Shown here piece after piece: positions 41,501 through 56,500 of a stretch of 64,000 nucleotides of DNA. Both the position numbers and the translations under genes were made by a program. Every line of letters begins with the position of its first letter. Position 1 is the stretch's first letter. Origin of the DNA: Lepidonotus clava (lineage: Eukaryota; Annelida; Polychaeta; Phyllodocida; Polynoidae). The DNA is taken from positions 31,601,927 to 31,665,926 of the forward strand of contig OW387136.1 in NCBI GenBank assembly GCA_936440205.1, given 5' to 3'. A model generated the notes under the pieces. It was not told where the DNA came from. It made no database searches and saw nothing but the letters and a program-made list of their open reading frames with translations.

Positions 41501-44500
41501 TGGATTTCCATTAAATGGATTGCTAGAATATTTAGTTTTAGAAATAGTAGTATGATTTATTTGTTATCATATATTTGCTAGTTTGGCTCTTTATAGCATT
41601 AGCAAAGGGTTAAATACTATGTAAATTGCGTTAGTGGATTATGCTAGCGTCCTACATGTAGGACACCCATATCTCAGCTTCTATTATAGATAGAGACCTA
41701 AAATCTTATATGTGGCTTAGTATCTCATATTTAGTGCCAGATATAAAATCTTTAGAATTTTGGACAATAATTGGCACTTTAGTATAATTTGGATTTAAAT
41801 AATCCTGTCGTCATTGCTACCCCCTGAGCCTCAATTAGTGATAACATAATATTATGCATCTCCGGTAAATTAATCTTACTACTGTATCAGAAATGCAAAT
41901 ATCCTTTCCGTCAGTTACATTTTCAGATGTATTAACATCAATTCTTTTATTGATACAATCCAAATCGTTTCACATTAGTTGCATTCAATGTTTGATACGG
42001 TATAGAATGCTCATGCAATAATGTTAGCAACTCATTGCACTGATGCGTTGTTGATTCACCATCTATTTTGCACACAGGGAACAGGAGGCCGGATCCTGTC
42101 CTTCTGTCAGAACGTGTTCCCCCTGGAGGAGCTGGTCAGTCTGCTGACCCACGCCGGCATCTGCACCAACCTGAAGCGCCCCCTGCTGCGGTACCTCACC
42201 TGTATCTACCTGCAGGCTGCTGGAGGGCCCGGAGACAGGAGGGTGCGGCCCATGCTCTACGGCACGTGAGTGGGCACTGGGGCAGGGGACTTTCAGTTAC
42301 TGTTGTTGGCAGATTGGAATAAAAGTATGATGGTATAAAACTAAGTCTTGTCAAATCGATGGGGGCATTGCAGTAGCATGCCTTACCCTTTTGTCAGAAA
42401 AAAATGGACTTTTTATGTATAATTCGGACATAATGGCATTGATGGAAGGGTTTTCTAATGAGCCCCCCCCCCCTTTTCCCCTTCTTCTTAAAAAGCTGGA
42501 TTCGCTAATAAAGGTTATGATGCGCAGCCAAGAATAGGCCCAGAGACGTATGACAGGTCGTTATCTCAGGAAGTTGCTCAAGATTATTCATTTTGTGTAT
42601 CGCACTAGTTGAAACACAATAACAATGTTGCATATAGGAACCAAGCAGAGGCCAATAGTAATCAGGTAATTGGTAACCACAAGCCTGGCGTATAGATCTG
42701 TGTCTACGCCTACGCCCCAGGATAAGGGGGATGATCTGGTTTTTGAGGTTATAATTATGTAGACTGAAATGTCACTCATCGGTGTGTTATTATTAGTGTC
42801 TTGCTATAATGAATGACATGAACAGAAATTGATCTTATTTTGTAATGACCTCAGTGAGGGATTGTTGCATTCCGTTAAAACCAAAACTGTGGACTATTGC
42901 ACCAAAAGTCATGTCCCTATATTGCCATAGCCTGGAAACACACTGACTGCGCGAATACTGATAACTCTATTTGACTTGTACTTATTCTGGTGTAACGAAA
43001 CATAATTATTTGTTTTTTTATCTTCAGTGACATCTGGCTGTTTCTTCAGCAGCTGTCCTCTGACATAGATTTCTGTCTGACAGAGTTGAACAAGGCTGGT
43101 CTGCAAAGGGCTCCTATCCCCACAACTATGAACAGTTCGTGAGTATCTAAACGGTTTTGTTAAACTTAAACTTAGTTATATAATAGCAAAACAGTCATTT
43201 CCGAAAATGAGCCATATGGATATTTTCATAACCTGTATTTCTAAATTTTCGAAGTTCGATCATTTTTTTCTCTGATCTTAACAAGAATGTCTACACCGAG
43301 TCGTTTTTTCTTTGGTAGTAATAAGAATTTCTACATCGGACCTTGTGTTTTTTCTCTGATGGTAAAGACAATTAAGATAACTTACTCTTCGTATCTGTCA
43401 GAATAATTTTATTAATTTGTTTTCTATTACTACAGCCACGTGCCGGATCCCAACGCGTCCATGGATGTGATGCAGTGTAAACTGTTCTACATAACCCACG
43501 CTGTATTTGACTTCTTTTTGGTGAGCAGGTTATCCCAAAACTATCGAATATAATAATTATAGCATAGTTATCTTTCATAAATTTATGTATGATTTATGAT
43601 TTTTATTGGTTAATTGTACACTGCTTTATCAAATGTATTTGAAGTATTAGAACCGAATCAGTAAGTCAATTTCCCTAATACAAAAGTCACTTTCGTTTAC
43701 AATGTATTGCAGGAGTTCTTGAGGTTGTGTGTCCTTGATCCCGAGCAACATCAGGAGGAAATACTCACTCTCCGAAAAGTGGCAGGATCGCTTATGGTAA
43801 GAAAACTATGTTGTCATAATGGTTATTGCAATACTATGTGTTACATTACAAAAGAAAAAAAGATGGATATTTTATCCAATTGGAAATAGAATATTGTACG
43901 TGCATAAATACCTTCATTTTACAAATGGTTGTAAACATAATTATTAGTGTGAAAAAAAGAAATACTATGAAAAATGGATATAACCAGCAAAAGATAACAA
44001 ATGTCCCATAATTGAGGATGCATAACAATTAAGCGCTGCACACATAATTATGTATGTCTACGATGATCATGTCTAGTAACTAGCAATAGTTATCTGAATT
44101 ACAACGTAATCCTTTCATTCGAGCCAGCGCTGACGGAAATTGTCAGTTTCTTCCCCAAAGATGATAATATTTTTCTTGCAGGTACTCTGCCCGATGTTGG
44201 CGGCCTCACTGCCCCAGACCAAGCACTACAGGACCATGCGGCGCGCCATGCAGAGACTCATGCAGGTCTCCGGGTACCAACAAAGTGTGAGTAATACCAA
44301 TGTTCAGGATAATGTCCAGGAATTCGAACGAACGGAGGATGAGGGGCGGGGTTGCTGTGCTATAGCAAAACCAATGCAGGGAATTTTACGCTACGAAATA
44401 ACTTTTAGTTTTGGGCCTAATGAGGGAGGGGGGCTGCGCCTGGCACACATTCCTAAATCTGCGTCTGCAATGGGACCTACTTAATCCAGTCACAAAAAAA

Positions 44501-47500
44501 TAAGTGCACATTTAGTTTTGTGGCTGGTAGACCATAGTACAGAGGAACAGGACATATATCTCATAAGGGGTTATCAATTCCGGATGCATTTCACAAGTTT
44601 TCCATCTGTCAGATTTGGTTAATCAGTCCAAACCAACATGTAAAGATCAGTGTCTTAATGATCAGCCATTCTGTCTGTTACAAAAATGTGATATCACTCA
44701 GCACAAAGTTGAAAGGAGAATTTAAAGATGTCAGTTTTAGAAATCTGGGTACAGAAGCACCAGGAAAACGAAAAAATATCTACATGTCTTCGGAATTCCG
44801 AATATTCTTTCAAACACAATTATCCAAGGTTATGTATTTATACCTTTCTAATAGACAGTGAATAAACTGGCTTCTTCTTTTTTTCTTTCCTTTTAGGATG
44901 TGGACACCAGTATAGAGCTCCTAGAGGAGGCGAGGAAAAAATCACCTGCATGGAAAACCCTGAAGAAGGTAAGTTGATACTTACAACTTTCAGAACAACA
45001 TAATTTTATAATTCTATTTTTACAGCCTAGCCAAGATACAATGGAGAGCTTCTGAGACAGTACTCTTTGGGCCCATCTAAACCTTGCCATAATGTCTTAA
45101 AATAGTTTCATAATTATGACTTATTGTTAAGGTAGTGACACAACCTAACATTTTATCATTACCTCCTTGACAAGTAAGATTTGGCCAGGCGCTTGCGGAT
45201 GGTTATGGTGACGTTAGTGTGAGGTTGGGACCCAACTTTAACAGAACATGAGATTAATTCATTTCGAAAGACGCGTCACCAAAAAAAAGAAGACCAGAAC
45301 GAATAATGATATAACTCTCACTTAGCATAACATCATATTCCTGGCTGGGAGTGTATCATGGAATGATAATACAAATCATCATAGATAATGACTGATCCTC
45401 TTTTCACAAAGGCGTTTGTTCTAATACCTAACGTAACATTAAACTTTCTTTCGAGTTTTAATTCCTCCTGTTTTAATGCAATAACGAATGATTTTACCCT
45501 TTGGTATTTCACCATTGCATACATTAAGGACAGCGGTATTGGTATGTCTCTGAAGAGTGAAAATGCAGCACTTGACCAAGACTTCAAAGCACAATATGTA
45601 AGATGACTGCTAATGTGACTAATACCAACACATGCACTCTTTTAGAAGCATTTATGTTATGATGTATCGCCACCAACCCTATATAGGCACAGTGCATTGT
45701 CTATCTCTCCGTATTTCCTGTAGAACCTCTTGTGTATACCTGTTTAGTTGAGTGTTGTATACACAATACACTTTTTAAGACCCCTTCTATATAGTGCTAG
45801 TCTCAAACATTATTTGAAACTCGTACAGGAGCTTTTACAAATAAGTTGTATTGAGTTAAATTATATCAAGTTTTCCTTTGATGTTGACAACAAGTTACGC
45901 AATGTCATGTCTATTCGTTAAAGGGGTTTATTCTTCAAGTTGTTGTTATCCTGAAGTGGTAGAAAGGGCATTGGTTTAATTGAATAACTATGATCTAAGC
46001 CAGTCAGTCCCTACTAGCATGCCTTTGGACACATCCAGGAAGTGGAGAGGCTTAGATGGGTAACTGAGAGGTCAGTCAGTGGTATGGTCAATGGAATGTA
46101 TATAAATAATGGTGGCTGGCCACTTTTCAAGTCAAGCAGCCCATTGGTCCAAGGAGGGGGATGTAGAAAGGCTGAAAGCCTAGGGCAACAGAGGATTTTA
46201 ATGAAGCATGGGTAAACTGTTCACTGAGGTCCAAACACCACGTATGTAGGAGGGAAATACTGATAGCTCTTTTGAATCCTGTTTTTGGATAAGTTAGACC
46301 ACAGATTAAGATCACCAACTTTATTGAAAACCATATGTAACCCTTGTAGAAGTGAAATAGCTATTTGCTATAATTAACTATATGATGATATAATTTCAAG
46401 CCAACCTTGAAAAAAGATCCAAACACTGAAAGAATAATGTTAGCTTTCCATAGCCTGAAGCATGAATCATGTCAGAATGTCTTATACTTGAGCATTGCGG
46501 ATGAGATGGGTTTACAGAATATACCTTGTACGTTATGTTATCCCTCCAAAATACAAAGCCATTGCACTGCCAGCGACAACTCTCTTGATTAATAAAGGCG
46601 CGAAATTAGAGAACATCTTCCATTATCTAGTCTAAACTGCTAAAGACTAAATACTTACCACCACATGTGAGATAGTGTATTATAAACTACTGATTCATGG
46701 CCGCATATCCAAAACATGTACAACTTACAATTTAGCGTACCCTGAGCCATATGGGTGGAAATACCGTTATGATTTCAAACATTGTGCACGGTACTAAACT
46801 TTATTGAAAAGATAATAATTCACGACTCCATAACTGACAACAAGATTTCATTCCACTTAGGTACTTCAGTTCATTTATAGATCAGTAGATAGAATGACTA
46901 AAACTTGTAAAGTTTCAGAAATGTAGGCCTTATAAATCTGCCTTGCTGTCCAAAAAAGCTATTGTAATTTTCAAGTGCAGATCTAGATTTATAATATTTC
47001 ATTCATTGGTGATGAAAATTAATCGTCTGTTAACGCTGATAGTTACTTGTCTACACCTGTTACATATAGAATGACTGTTAGATCCTATCAGTTCTAAGAT
47101 ACCAGCTATAGGCCTTTTTGTGTATTTTGATGGATTGTCAAATAACCTTTTACAAACTGTGATTATTATTACATTGATCTGTCTCTGATAGCTATATCTT
47201 ACATTGCATTTCTCGACAAGAACGAGGGGCGCGTTGCAAATTTTCAACTCCGGAAATTTCCCAACTAATATGCTATAGTGAATATCGGTAAAGGTATCAT
47301 ATATTATATTAGATATCAACAACCAACCCGTGGCCTGCCAGTCTAAATTCGTCATTAATCATTCTAGATAAATTAAGCAAGGTATGAATAATAAACATTG
47401 AACAGTTTAAATTGTCAACTGTAGATGCCGAGCATCCTGGACGTAAACTCCCTAAAGGAGATCCGACTCAATATAATGATGAGACGGTTCATGGACAACG

Positions 47501-50500
47501 CCGAGAAGGTGTTACAACGCCCCAACACGGTGACGGGCCAACTCGACGTCAGGGGCAGGAAGATGAAGCACAGACGTAAGGCCGGGGACTGGGGTGGTCT
47601 ACTTATATATACCTGTCTACTTAAATATACTTTACTGCCCGGATTTAGAGGGGGCGCATGGGGCGTGCCCCATCCCCCTTATTTATGGTCAAATAACTTT
47701 TTGATATAGGTGCCCCCCCCCTTTTTTTTCTCAAATTCCTGGAACCGACCCTGTACCTGGAAGTGAATATTCTCTATTATGTTTATACTGAAGTTCAATT
47801 AAATCTTATTGCGTATAACACTGTATTTATTGCATATTTTGTTCAAAATCATAGCAAATCAAAAAAAAAAGGGTAACATGAAAACAATCCGGACCCCCTG
47901 TTCAATATCCTACCTTCTTTACTGTGAAAATGAACGCTTATACCATTGATTAGCGGCCAATTTTCTTTAATTATTTGATAATCTTTTAGCAATGCTTCAC
48001 TTCCCCTAGTTTCTCCTGTTTTTAAATTATTTATTGCCCCTGTATTGTAGACTATGCGTCAGGTACGACCGGCACCAAACTCCCTCTCCAGGTGGGATTC
48101 CAGGAACACGTATGTCAGTTTGTGACCAAGAACAACAACGTCAACGTACACTACAGCAAAACTGACATCATACTGCGCCAACTGCAGTAAGGGTCCACCT
48201 TAGTAATTCTCAAGGCATTCTATAGAGATGGATACCTAACAACTAATGGACAGAATACTGTTTCCAATGGTTACTGATATTAAGGCTAAAATGTTCATAA
48301 TTATGATGATGATGATGATTGTTGGAGTTTAACATCCACTCAGCGATTTTTCAGCTATATCAGGACCAACTCCCAGTTTTTGGCTTGTACAAAGTAATGT
48401 GATCAAATCTAACAAGGCAAGGTGGTGTAGCAGGCAAGGTCAAGACTTGAACCTGGCCCAGCCAAGTGAGAGTCGAGAACCTAACCCGCTACACCATCCC
48501 GACCCCCGAAATGTTCACGTCATACTTTCTAAATCATATAGCCAAACCTTAGGCCAATAATACAGTTTTTTGTTTAATAACATGTTCAAATTTATTCAAG
48601 GTTTATTCGAGGAGTTATGTAGTTATCATTTTTGCCGCTTTTAACCAAACTCAAAGACATCTATCATATAGATTGGGGTTCAATCTAGTGGGTCCCTAAG
48701 GGATGACCCCAGTTTGACCTATTCATTTAGGCTGATATTTCATTTTATAAACATAATTAAAATCGTTATCATGTATCATGTTATTACTTGGCCTTTGTTA
48801 CAGAGCCTCGTCAGAAAGAGCCAAGGACCAGCAGAAGCCTGACCTGGACCTGGACGCAGTGGACGTCCGCTGTCTGCAAATACTGAGGGCCACCCTGCAC
48901 AACCTGATCATCACCCTCCCTGATAACTGGTCCCTGAAGACAGGCTCCCGGATCACCAGGTAAGGACATAGTACACATAACTCCCCGATAACTGGTCCCT
49001 CAAGACAGGCTCCCGCATTACTAGGTAAGAACATACAGTACACATTATCTCCCCGATAACTGGTCCCTCAAGACAGGCTCCTGGATCACCAGGTAAGAAC
49101 ATAATAGTACACATACCTCCCTGACAACTGGTCCCTCAAGACAGGATTGTGGATCACCAGGTAAGAGAAGTACCAAACAACTGGTCCCTCAAGACAGGAT
49201 CGCGGATCACCAGGTAAGAGCATAGTACCAAACAACTGGTCCCTCAAGACAGGCCCCCAGATCACCAGGGCCCATATCTTCGTAACTGATTTGGCTGATC
49301 AAGGAAAACTTGATCAGTGTCTCACGATTAGAGATTCTGTCTATCATGAATAAATTTTACATCTGAGTATCCCTCTTTGATACTATTTTGCAATAATATC
49401 ATCCATTTTGGTAAAAGACAAAATTGCTGATCTTGGGACCCTAATCAAAATTTTCCTGATCAGCCAAATTAGTTACGAAGATATGGGGCCAGGTAAGAAC
49501 ATAGTACACATATCTCCCAGAAAATTGGTCCCTCAAGAAAGGCTCTCGGATCACCAGGTAAGGACATAGTACACATACCTCTCTGACAACTGGTCCCTCA
49601 AGACGGGCTCCTGGATTACCAGGTAAGGACATAGTACACATACCTCCCTGATAACTGGTCCCTGAAGACAGGCTCCCAGATCACCAGGTAAGAGCATAGT
49701 ACACAAACCTCCCTGATAACTCGTCCCTGAAGACAGGCTCCCAGATCACCAGGTAAGAGCATGGTACACAAACCTCCCTGATAACTCGCCCCTGAAGACA
49801 GGCTCCCGGGTCACCAGGTAAGAACGTAATACACGTACCTTCAAGACAGGGTCCCGGATCACCAGGTAAGAACATAGTACACATACATGTGAGAATATCC
49901 TGATTAGTGACCAATTGGACTGATCAGTTAAATAGATATGAGCTGTATGACAACTAAATTTTGTAGGAACTTTCATGTGCAGAAAGGTATATCAATTGCT
50001 ATTCTGAGGTCTGGGAATAGGTGACAACCATTTGATTACTGGTTACACACCATTAATAAAAGAAAACAAAGAAAAAGCAAAATGTTTCATCAAATTAAAC
50101 AAAATTTTACAACTACATATATACCTAATACGAACAAAAACATCTTTCAACACAGTAAAAAAAATAATGAAGGCACACCATAAAGCTGAACGTATACATA
50201 GGCAAGTACTCTGATTAAGCTATATCATACTTTGAACCTATACAAATATCATATATCACCAGCCTCTTACACAATTGCTACATTTTGCAGGAGGTTACGA
50301 ATGATCCGAAGTCTGCAGGAGTACTATGTGAGTAAAGGGTTGGTGGAGATCGCCTTCTCCCTACTCAGCAAACAGAGTACCCAAGTACTGACGGAGGTGC
50401 TCGCCCTCCTCTGCTGCCTACTCTTCAACGCTAACCCCAGCGTCCAGGTAGGCTTATTGTTATCATTGAAAAATGTTGTATATGGAGTAAAATTGGTTCT

Positions 50501-53500
50501 CAAATAACTGCTTTTGTGCAGGGAGGATCAAAGCCAAAGCAACAATAAAGAGATCCCCAATATATTGAAAAAATGAATTATTGTTGTGAACATTCACCTT
50601 CTATGAATAACTTAACCGGTTAAGCTCGAATTGATTCAGAATTAAAAAGCATACTGTTTCATAAAGATAATACGTTTAAATGTAGTAATCAGACTTTTCT
50701 TGTAATTGTCTCTATTCACTGTGACAGATTCGATTGTCTGTCCTTTCCATATGTTTTTCAGAATTTTAGGTTTTGTTTTATTCAATCAAAATTTTAACTT
50801 TTGCAGGATGCTTCACTTAGTTATTTTGAAAGCACGAAGGAAGAAGTGTTCTTCATGGTGCTGAATGACCAATTCCTCCGGTCTGCATTTATCATCAAAG
50901 AAAGGTGAGGTAGTCAGTTCCAAATACAAAACTCTATTGATAAAATTCCGAGATGATATGATACAAACACATTTATCCCTATTGCAACTGATGATTGTTG
51001 ATATAAATGATATATATATAATCCAATTCTGCCTGTTTAATCTGTAGTTAAGGAGATAAACAAGTTTCCTCAATTACGTAAAATCTACAACTCTAACCAA
51101 TCTTTTGTTGACCGTTTCCGAGAAAACTCATCAGAATTGGTGTTATGAACTTTCAGGAGAGCCTTCGAAGCTTTGAAGCGGAAACAGGATAGTCTTCTAG
51201 AACTTACTGAGTCTGAAAAGGAGAAACTTGACACGGACTCACTTTATATGGTGAGTAAATGACCTCTTTCTAATGCCTATATTCAGACATCAGTTAGTCA
51301 AATGTATCTATCTGGCATCTTATCTACACATAAACAGTTGATAAAGGTACATAACCCTAACCTTAGATATTTCGCTCACTGACAGAACTACAGTGAGAGC
51401 GCCGACCTCATGGTGGATGGGGGGATGGCCGGCCCTGAGGATCTGTTCCAGTCCAGCGAAGATGGCGCCATCATGCTGATGTTGGCTGTACTAGCCACGC
51501 TGTGTGACGGACAACACAGGGGCATGCAGGTGGGAAGGGTTACATATTCTGTTTGAAGAAGTCGCTGGTTATTTTGTAGCTGTTTTATTTTGTTTGCGGC
51601 TATTTTCTCCTCTTTCATATCGACCATATATTAACAGTACTGACCCAAAGAACTTTGCAGATGCACTTGTAAACCCCTGATGATTGCCTGGGACAAACTA
51701 TCAGACTCATATACTACTTGCTTCCAAAACCATTCCCGTTCCCATAACCGAAGCAAGCTGTAACTCCTACAATTACTACTCGCTACCTTTTACACAACAG
51801 ACCCGGCTGCCTTGTATGACCCTTTGAACGTCATCAGGTAATTCAATGCTGATCTTTCCTAGGACTATCTGAGACACCAACCCGATAATTTGAGACCGTT
51901 CAACATCGTGGCCGAAGCCACCCAGTTTCTGTCCATGCTGACGTCTAACATCAGCGACAAGAACATCGAACTGCTTACTCAGCTTCTTACCACCCTCAAC
52001 GAGATCTGCCAGGTAGGTAGCAACAACGACTTATTCTTATTCTGTATCATGGTTTCAGTTCCTATACCTTCACCATTGTCCTGCCCTCTAAGAAACTTGT
52101 GAATGAAAGCTCTGTTATTGCCCTCGAGGGCAATAATGTTTGGCTGTGACTGATAGTGATAAAGTTTGTGTTGTCAGTAAAGATTTTCAACATTTACTGT
52201 GCAATTGATATTGAAAAATTGAGTATAGACTGAGAGCGCACTCAGCAACTGTTATTGCCCAGTTTGCACACACCTATGTCTCGGGCTAAAGCCCTTGGTG
52301 GTTTGTGCAAACCAGGGCAATAACAATTGCTTTGTGTCCCCTTGGTCTGTACTATGTAAAACCGATATAACTAACTCTGTAGAATGTATAGACTTTGTGC
52401 AGATACAGATCATCCACACTTGTATAACATTAGAATCTCATATAAAGGCCATACTTACTTAGCCCGAAAACAATAGATATTGATAAGCAGTTATGTTTAC
52501 CAAAATTTGTCTGCACAGGGACTATATAGCAATAAGTTGAAGGTGGGTGGGTCTGGAGCCCTTCCTGCGATGTGCAGCTTCTAAAAGATATCAAGCACAT
52601 CAAAGCAGAATTATGAGAGATTCCTTAGATGTATATATGGGCTGCTGCACCACCATCATAGTCTTTCGTCTTTACATAACCAAAAGTTTTCTGAATGTGT
52701 CTGTTGTAGAACTTGTTGACTATGACTGTTCTTCACGTTTTACCTATCTTGCAGGGCAACCAAAAGAACCGGGTTGTCACCCTTGACCACAAGGTTATTG
52801 ACTACGTCAACAGTGTCATTAGGACCAGTACCTATGAAGGCTGCTCCAACACTCAGGTAATGATATCGCCTGTTGTTATCGCATAATCTATCATTGAGCA
52901 TAGACATTGTGTATTCATGATATACTTTAGGGGCCGTCCATGAACTAGGTACGCACAAAGGGGAAGAGCCAAAGGCGTTAGTTGTTTGTAATGCTTATTA
53001 TATATACTAAAGGGAGAGGGTAGGGTCTAGATGTCATGATAAAATGCGTATGTAATAATGGACGGCCTATTATGTAAAATTAGAGTTCTTTAATATTTAA
53101 CCTTCCTTCGCATTTTTATTTTGAGGATGTTGTTACCTGAACATAATGGTAATGCTGTTGCGCAATTATTATGCAATCTTTATCATAATGATCACCTCTT
53201 TAGATTTCTGAACTTTACTCCAGGTTCTTACACTCTACCGCGCTATTGCCGACCTGGTTATCTCACTGCTCGAAGAGAGTAGTCCCGAAGCACTGAGGGT
53301 GGCAAAAGTGAGTTGGGACTTGAAACTTTATGTATATTCTAAATTATCCTGCCCTCCTAGAAATTAAACTGGTGAATAAAAGGTGTGTTGTTGCCTTGGA
53401 GGGCTATAATACATGCACTGCGAATGATACTGCCTTTTTTGTGTTCATAAAGATTTTCAACATTTGCTGTGTAATTCATATAGAATTGGTTAAGTACAGA

Positions 53501-56500
53501 CCACAGGCCCACTTAGCAACTGTTATTGCCCCAGTTTGCACACACCTATTTCTCGAGCAAAGTCCCTAGACACTATGTGCAAACCAGGGCAATAACAATC
53601 CTTCATGCCCCCTTGGTCTGCACTATATATTTCTTCCACAGTAACAGTAACTTTTATCTTGCGACTTTCATATATGGGAAGTTTAATGTAAGATTTCATA
53701 TTTGTTTTCCTTATGTAGGAAGTTGCTGCAACAGTTGACGTGAAGGCTATCTTGCGTATTCTCAGCGTGTGCCACAATGTTCATCGGGTATGTAGATGCA
53801 AAAACCTTTGTTTCTGCTTGAAATACAATACTTCCCATTATGAATTACTATGTTCTTTACCTCACTACAATGATTCATCTTACATTCCAATACTTTTTTA
53901 AAAGGTTTTTATTAGTATTAATCATCAAGGTTTCCCTTGGTTTTCAGAGTTATTACACTTACAAGTGTGAAAAATATATACAGGATCACATTAGATAATT
54001 ACAATATGGGTAATTTCATGCAAATTTCAAGTTATGTTCAGTTTATGACAATGACAATGTCTAAAATAGATCCTCGTCAATCAACATCAAGTGCATTGTA
54101 ACCTACCCATCATCATGCAGGGTTCCTTTGATTCGTACATAAACATGAGGATGATACATAATATAAAGGTAATTCAGGTTTCTGTAAAGGGCAATATCAT
54201 AAGATTTTGTTTTTTCAATTGATTAGAAATAAACAGCAGATACAAGCAGGCTATTAGTAGTAAACAGTAGATGCGTGATCAATACCGTAATACATAACAA
54301 CAATGCCTTAGTGTATAATCAAATGAAGGTACAAAGATATTTTCTATATTATTCGTATTAATTTTCAACATCAGGATGAAGCTAGTCTTGATATTCAGTG
54401 TGCATTAATTTTATATGATGATTAAAGAAAAATGATGACTCACATTCTACTCATCCTTATCTAGTAAGTTCCACAGTAAAGTACCTCTATAAAAGGGACT
54501 ATTTTTATAGTAGGTTCCAATACGTGATGGTACAATAACAGACTTTTTATCAGCAGCACGTGTTGTCCTTGCTGAAGTGACAATATTTCTATTGTTTTTA
54601 CTATAAGTGTATAACAGACACAGCAATTGAATGATACACCGCTGCTCTAAACTTGTGAGTCTCATTGTACACTGCAAAACATCTATAGGAGCATGATCAT
54701 TTCTAAATACCTTTAAACATATACCACAAGCATTATTTTTGGAGCAATTGCAGCTCTCTTTTTCTGGCCTAATAAGCATAATACTAAAACAAAACAACCA
54801 ATTTAAATGGTGTTGTTGAAATGGGATATTTTCTTAATCGTGTTAGAACTGTCCACTCATTGCCACTAATGGCCTGCATTATAATTATCATCGCAATTTC
54901 TAGGTTAAGTCTTGGTCATTCGGTACTAGACTCAAGATCCGTCGGTCCAACAAGGTCGGAAGTATAGATACATCAGAGGCTATGTCTAAGTATGAGGTAA
55001 GTGTTGTACTGTCATGCTACAATATACACAATTATTAATGTTGTAACAACAATATTGTTACAACAATCTAAGTGAAAAAGAAACAAATTGTGGAGGAAGC
55101 AATTCAGGAGTTTGGTCACAGACAATATGTTTGGTAAGTAAGTAAGTAACAATTTCAACAACAGCATTGCTGTGTTTTATGTATCAGCGATATCATATTT
55201 CTCAAACATCATTAGGCTTGGCGTTTTGTACACAGCACGGCGTGAAATTATACCTTTTTAGACCTTTAATTTTGTAAATGGAGCCATTGAGCTTCCTTAG
55301 GATATGTCACTTTTTTCCAATACCTTTGCAAGATCTTTGATGAATTTTTAAAGGTCACCTGAAAAAGTTTTGGAAAATGACCTGTCCATTACTTTTAGCA
55401 TACCTCAATGGCCCCATTTACAGAAACTTAAAGGTATTAAAGTTCCTTTTTCGTGCAGTGCCAACGTTTTATCCCTCTGTATGAAATAAACTACCGCTTG
55501 CTTTCAGAATGAAAAAGTCCGAAACACCGCACTGAAGTTTTACATCATCGTATGTCGGATACGGGAGGTGGCCCCCGACGGCGGAAAGAGACGTAGGTCT
55601 ATCTTAGCAAATGTATAAACTTAGTAATATCAATTAAAGCTGGATACTCATTGATATTTCATTTAAAAGTGATAAATAACAGTTCTATATCTAACAGATG
55701 ATTAGCGTGATTTGCTGGATAATAATAACTATTAGATATGAAACAGTGGCAGGAAACCTTTTTGTTGTCGTGACGAAACCCCTCAAATGGACTGGTAAAT
55801 ATTGAATATTACACATCACTTAGATACAGGGCTATTTGTGAGCATCTTGGCATTGCACGTAGCCGGTCCAGGTTTGACCCTGGGTGCTCCCTGTTAGACC
55901 ACCCTACTTTGCCGCCATTTCCACCCCCATCAATTCGGTCATGACAACCTTGAAGTCAAATTATGAGTTGGTCTTGATAATTATACCTGAAAAAATTGCT
56001 GAGTGGACCTTTACCTCCAACAATCATCATCGTTTAAATGCAGCAAACTTCAAACGTTTGCCTAGTATAATCTAACGTCTTTTATTTTGATACATGTTAC
56101 TAAATGTACACTCAATTTCCAGTCACAGAGGCTGAGGCAGATTACACTAAGTACCTGTCCTCTTACAAGACGTCTGTAGCCTCCGTGGAGATCGTCAAGG
56201 ACGACCACTTACAAAGGGTCTACTTCCCCATACCTCAAAAGGTAAGCCCTGTTTTCCTAACAAAAAGAGAAAAGAATCTAATGGTCTCATTGGATGAGGC
56301 TTAATGGGAAATTATGTTTTGATCCTCAATACGGACTTTCATACTTGTAGGACAAAAATACGAGGAAAATGTAGTTTCTACTGGAAAGTAATGTGGTGTA
56401 CTGTAATGTAATGTAGTAATGTGCATGCCATATAATGGTCCAAGATTGTATGAGGATATTGACATACATTCAGATGGCAACATTTTGGGATACAGCTATG

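Noticed and set aside
48420-48500. tRNA gene on the minus strand
   Set aside because: A- and B-box words are present, but there is no clover-leaf acceptor pairing. The unit has a SINE body, an ATC tail and a target duplication.
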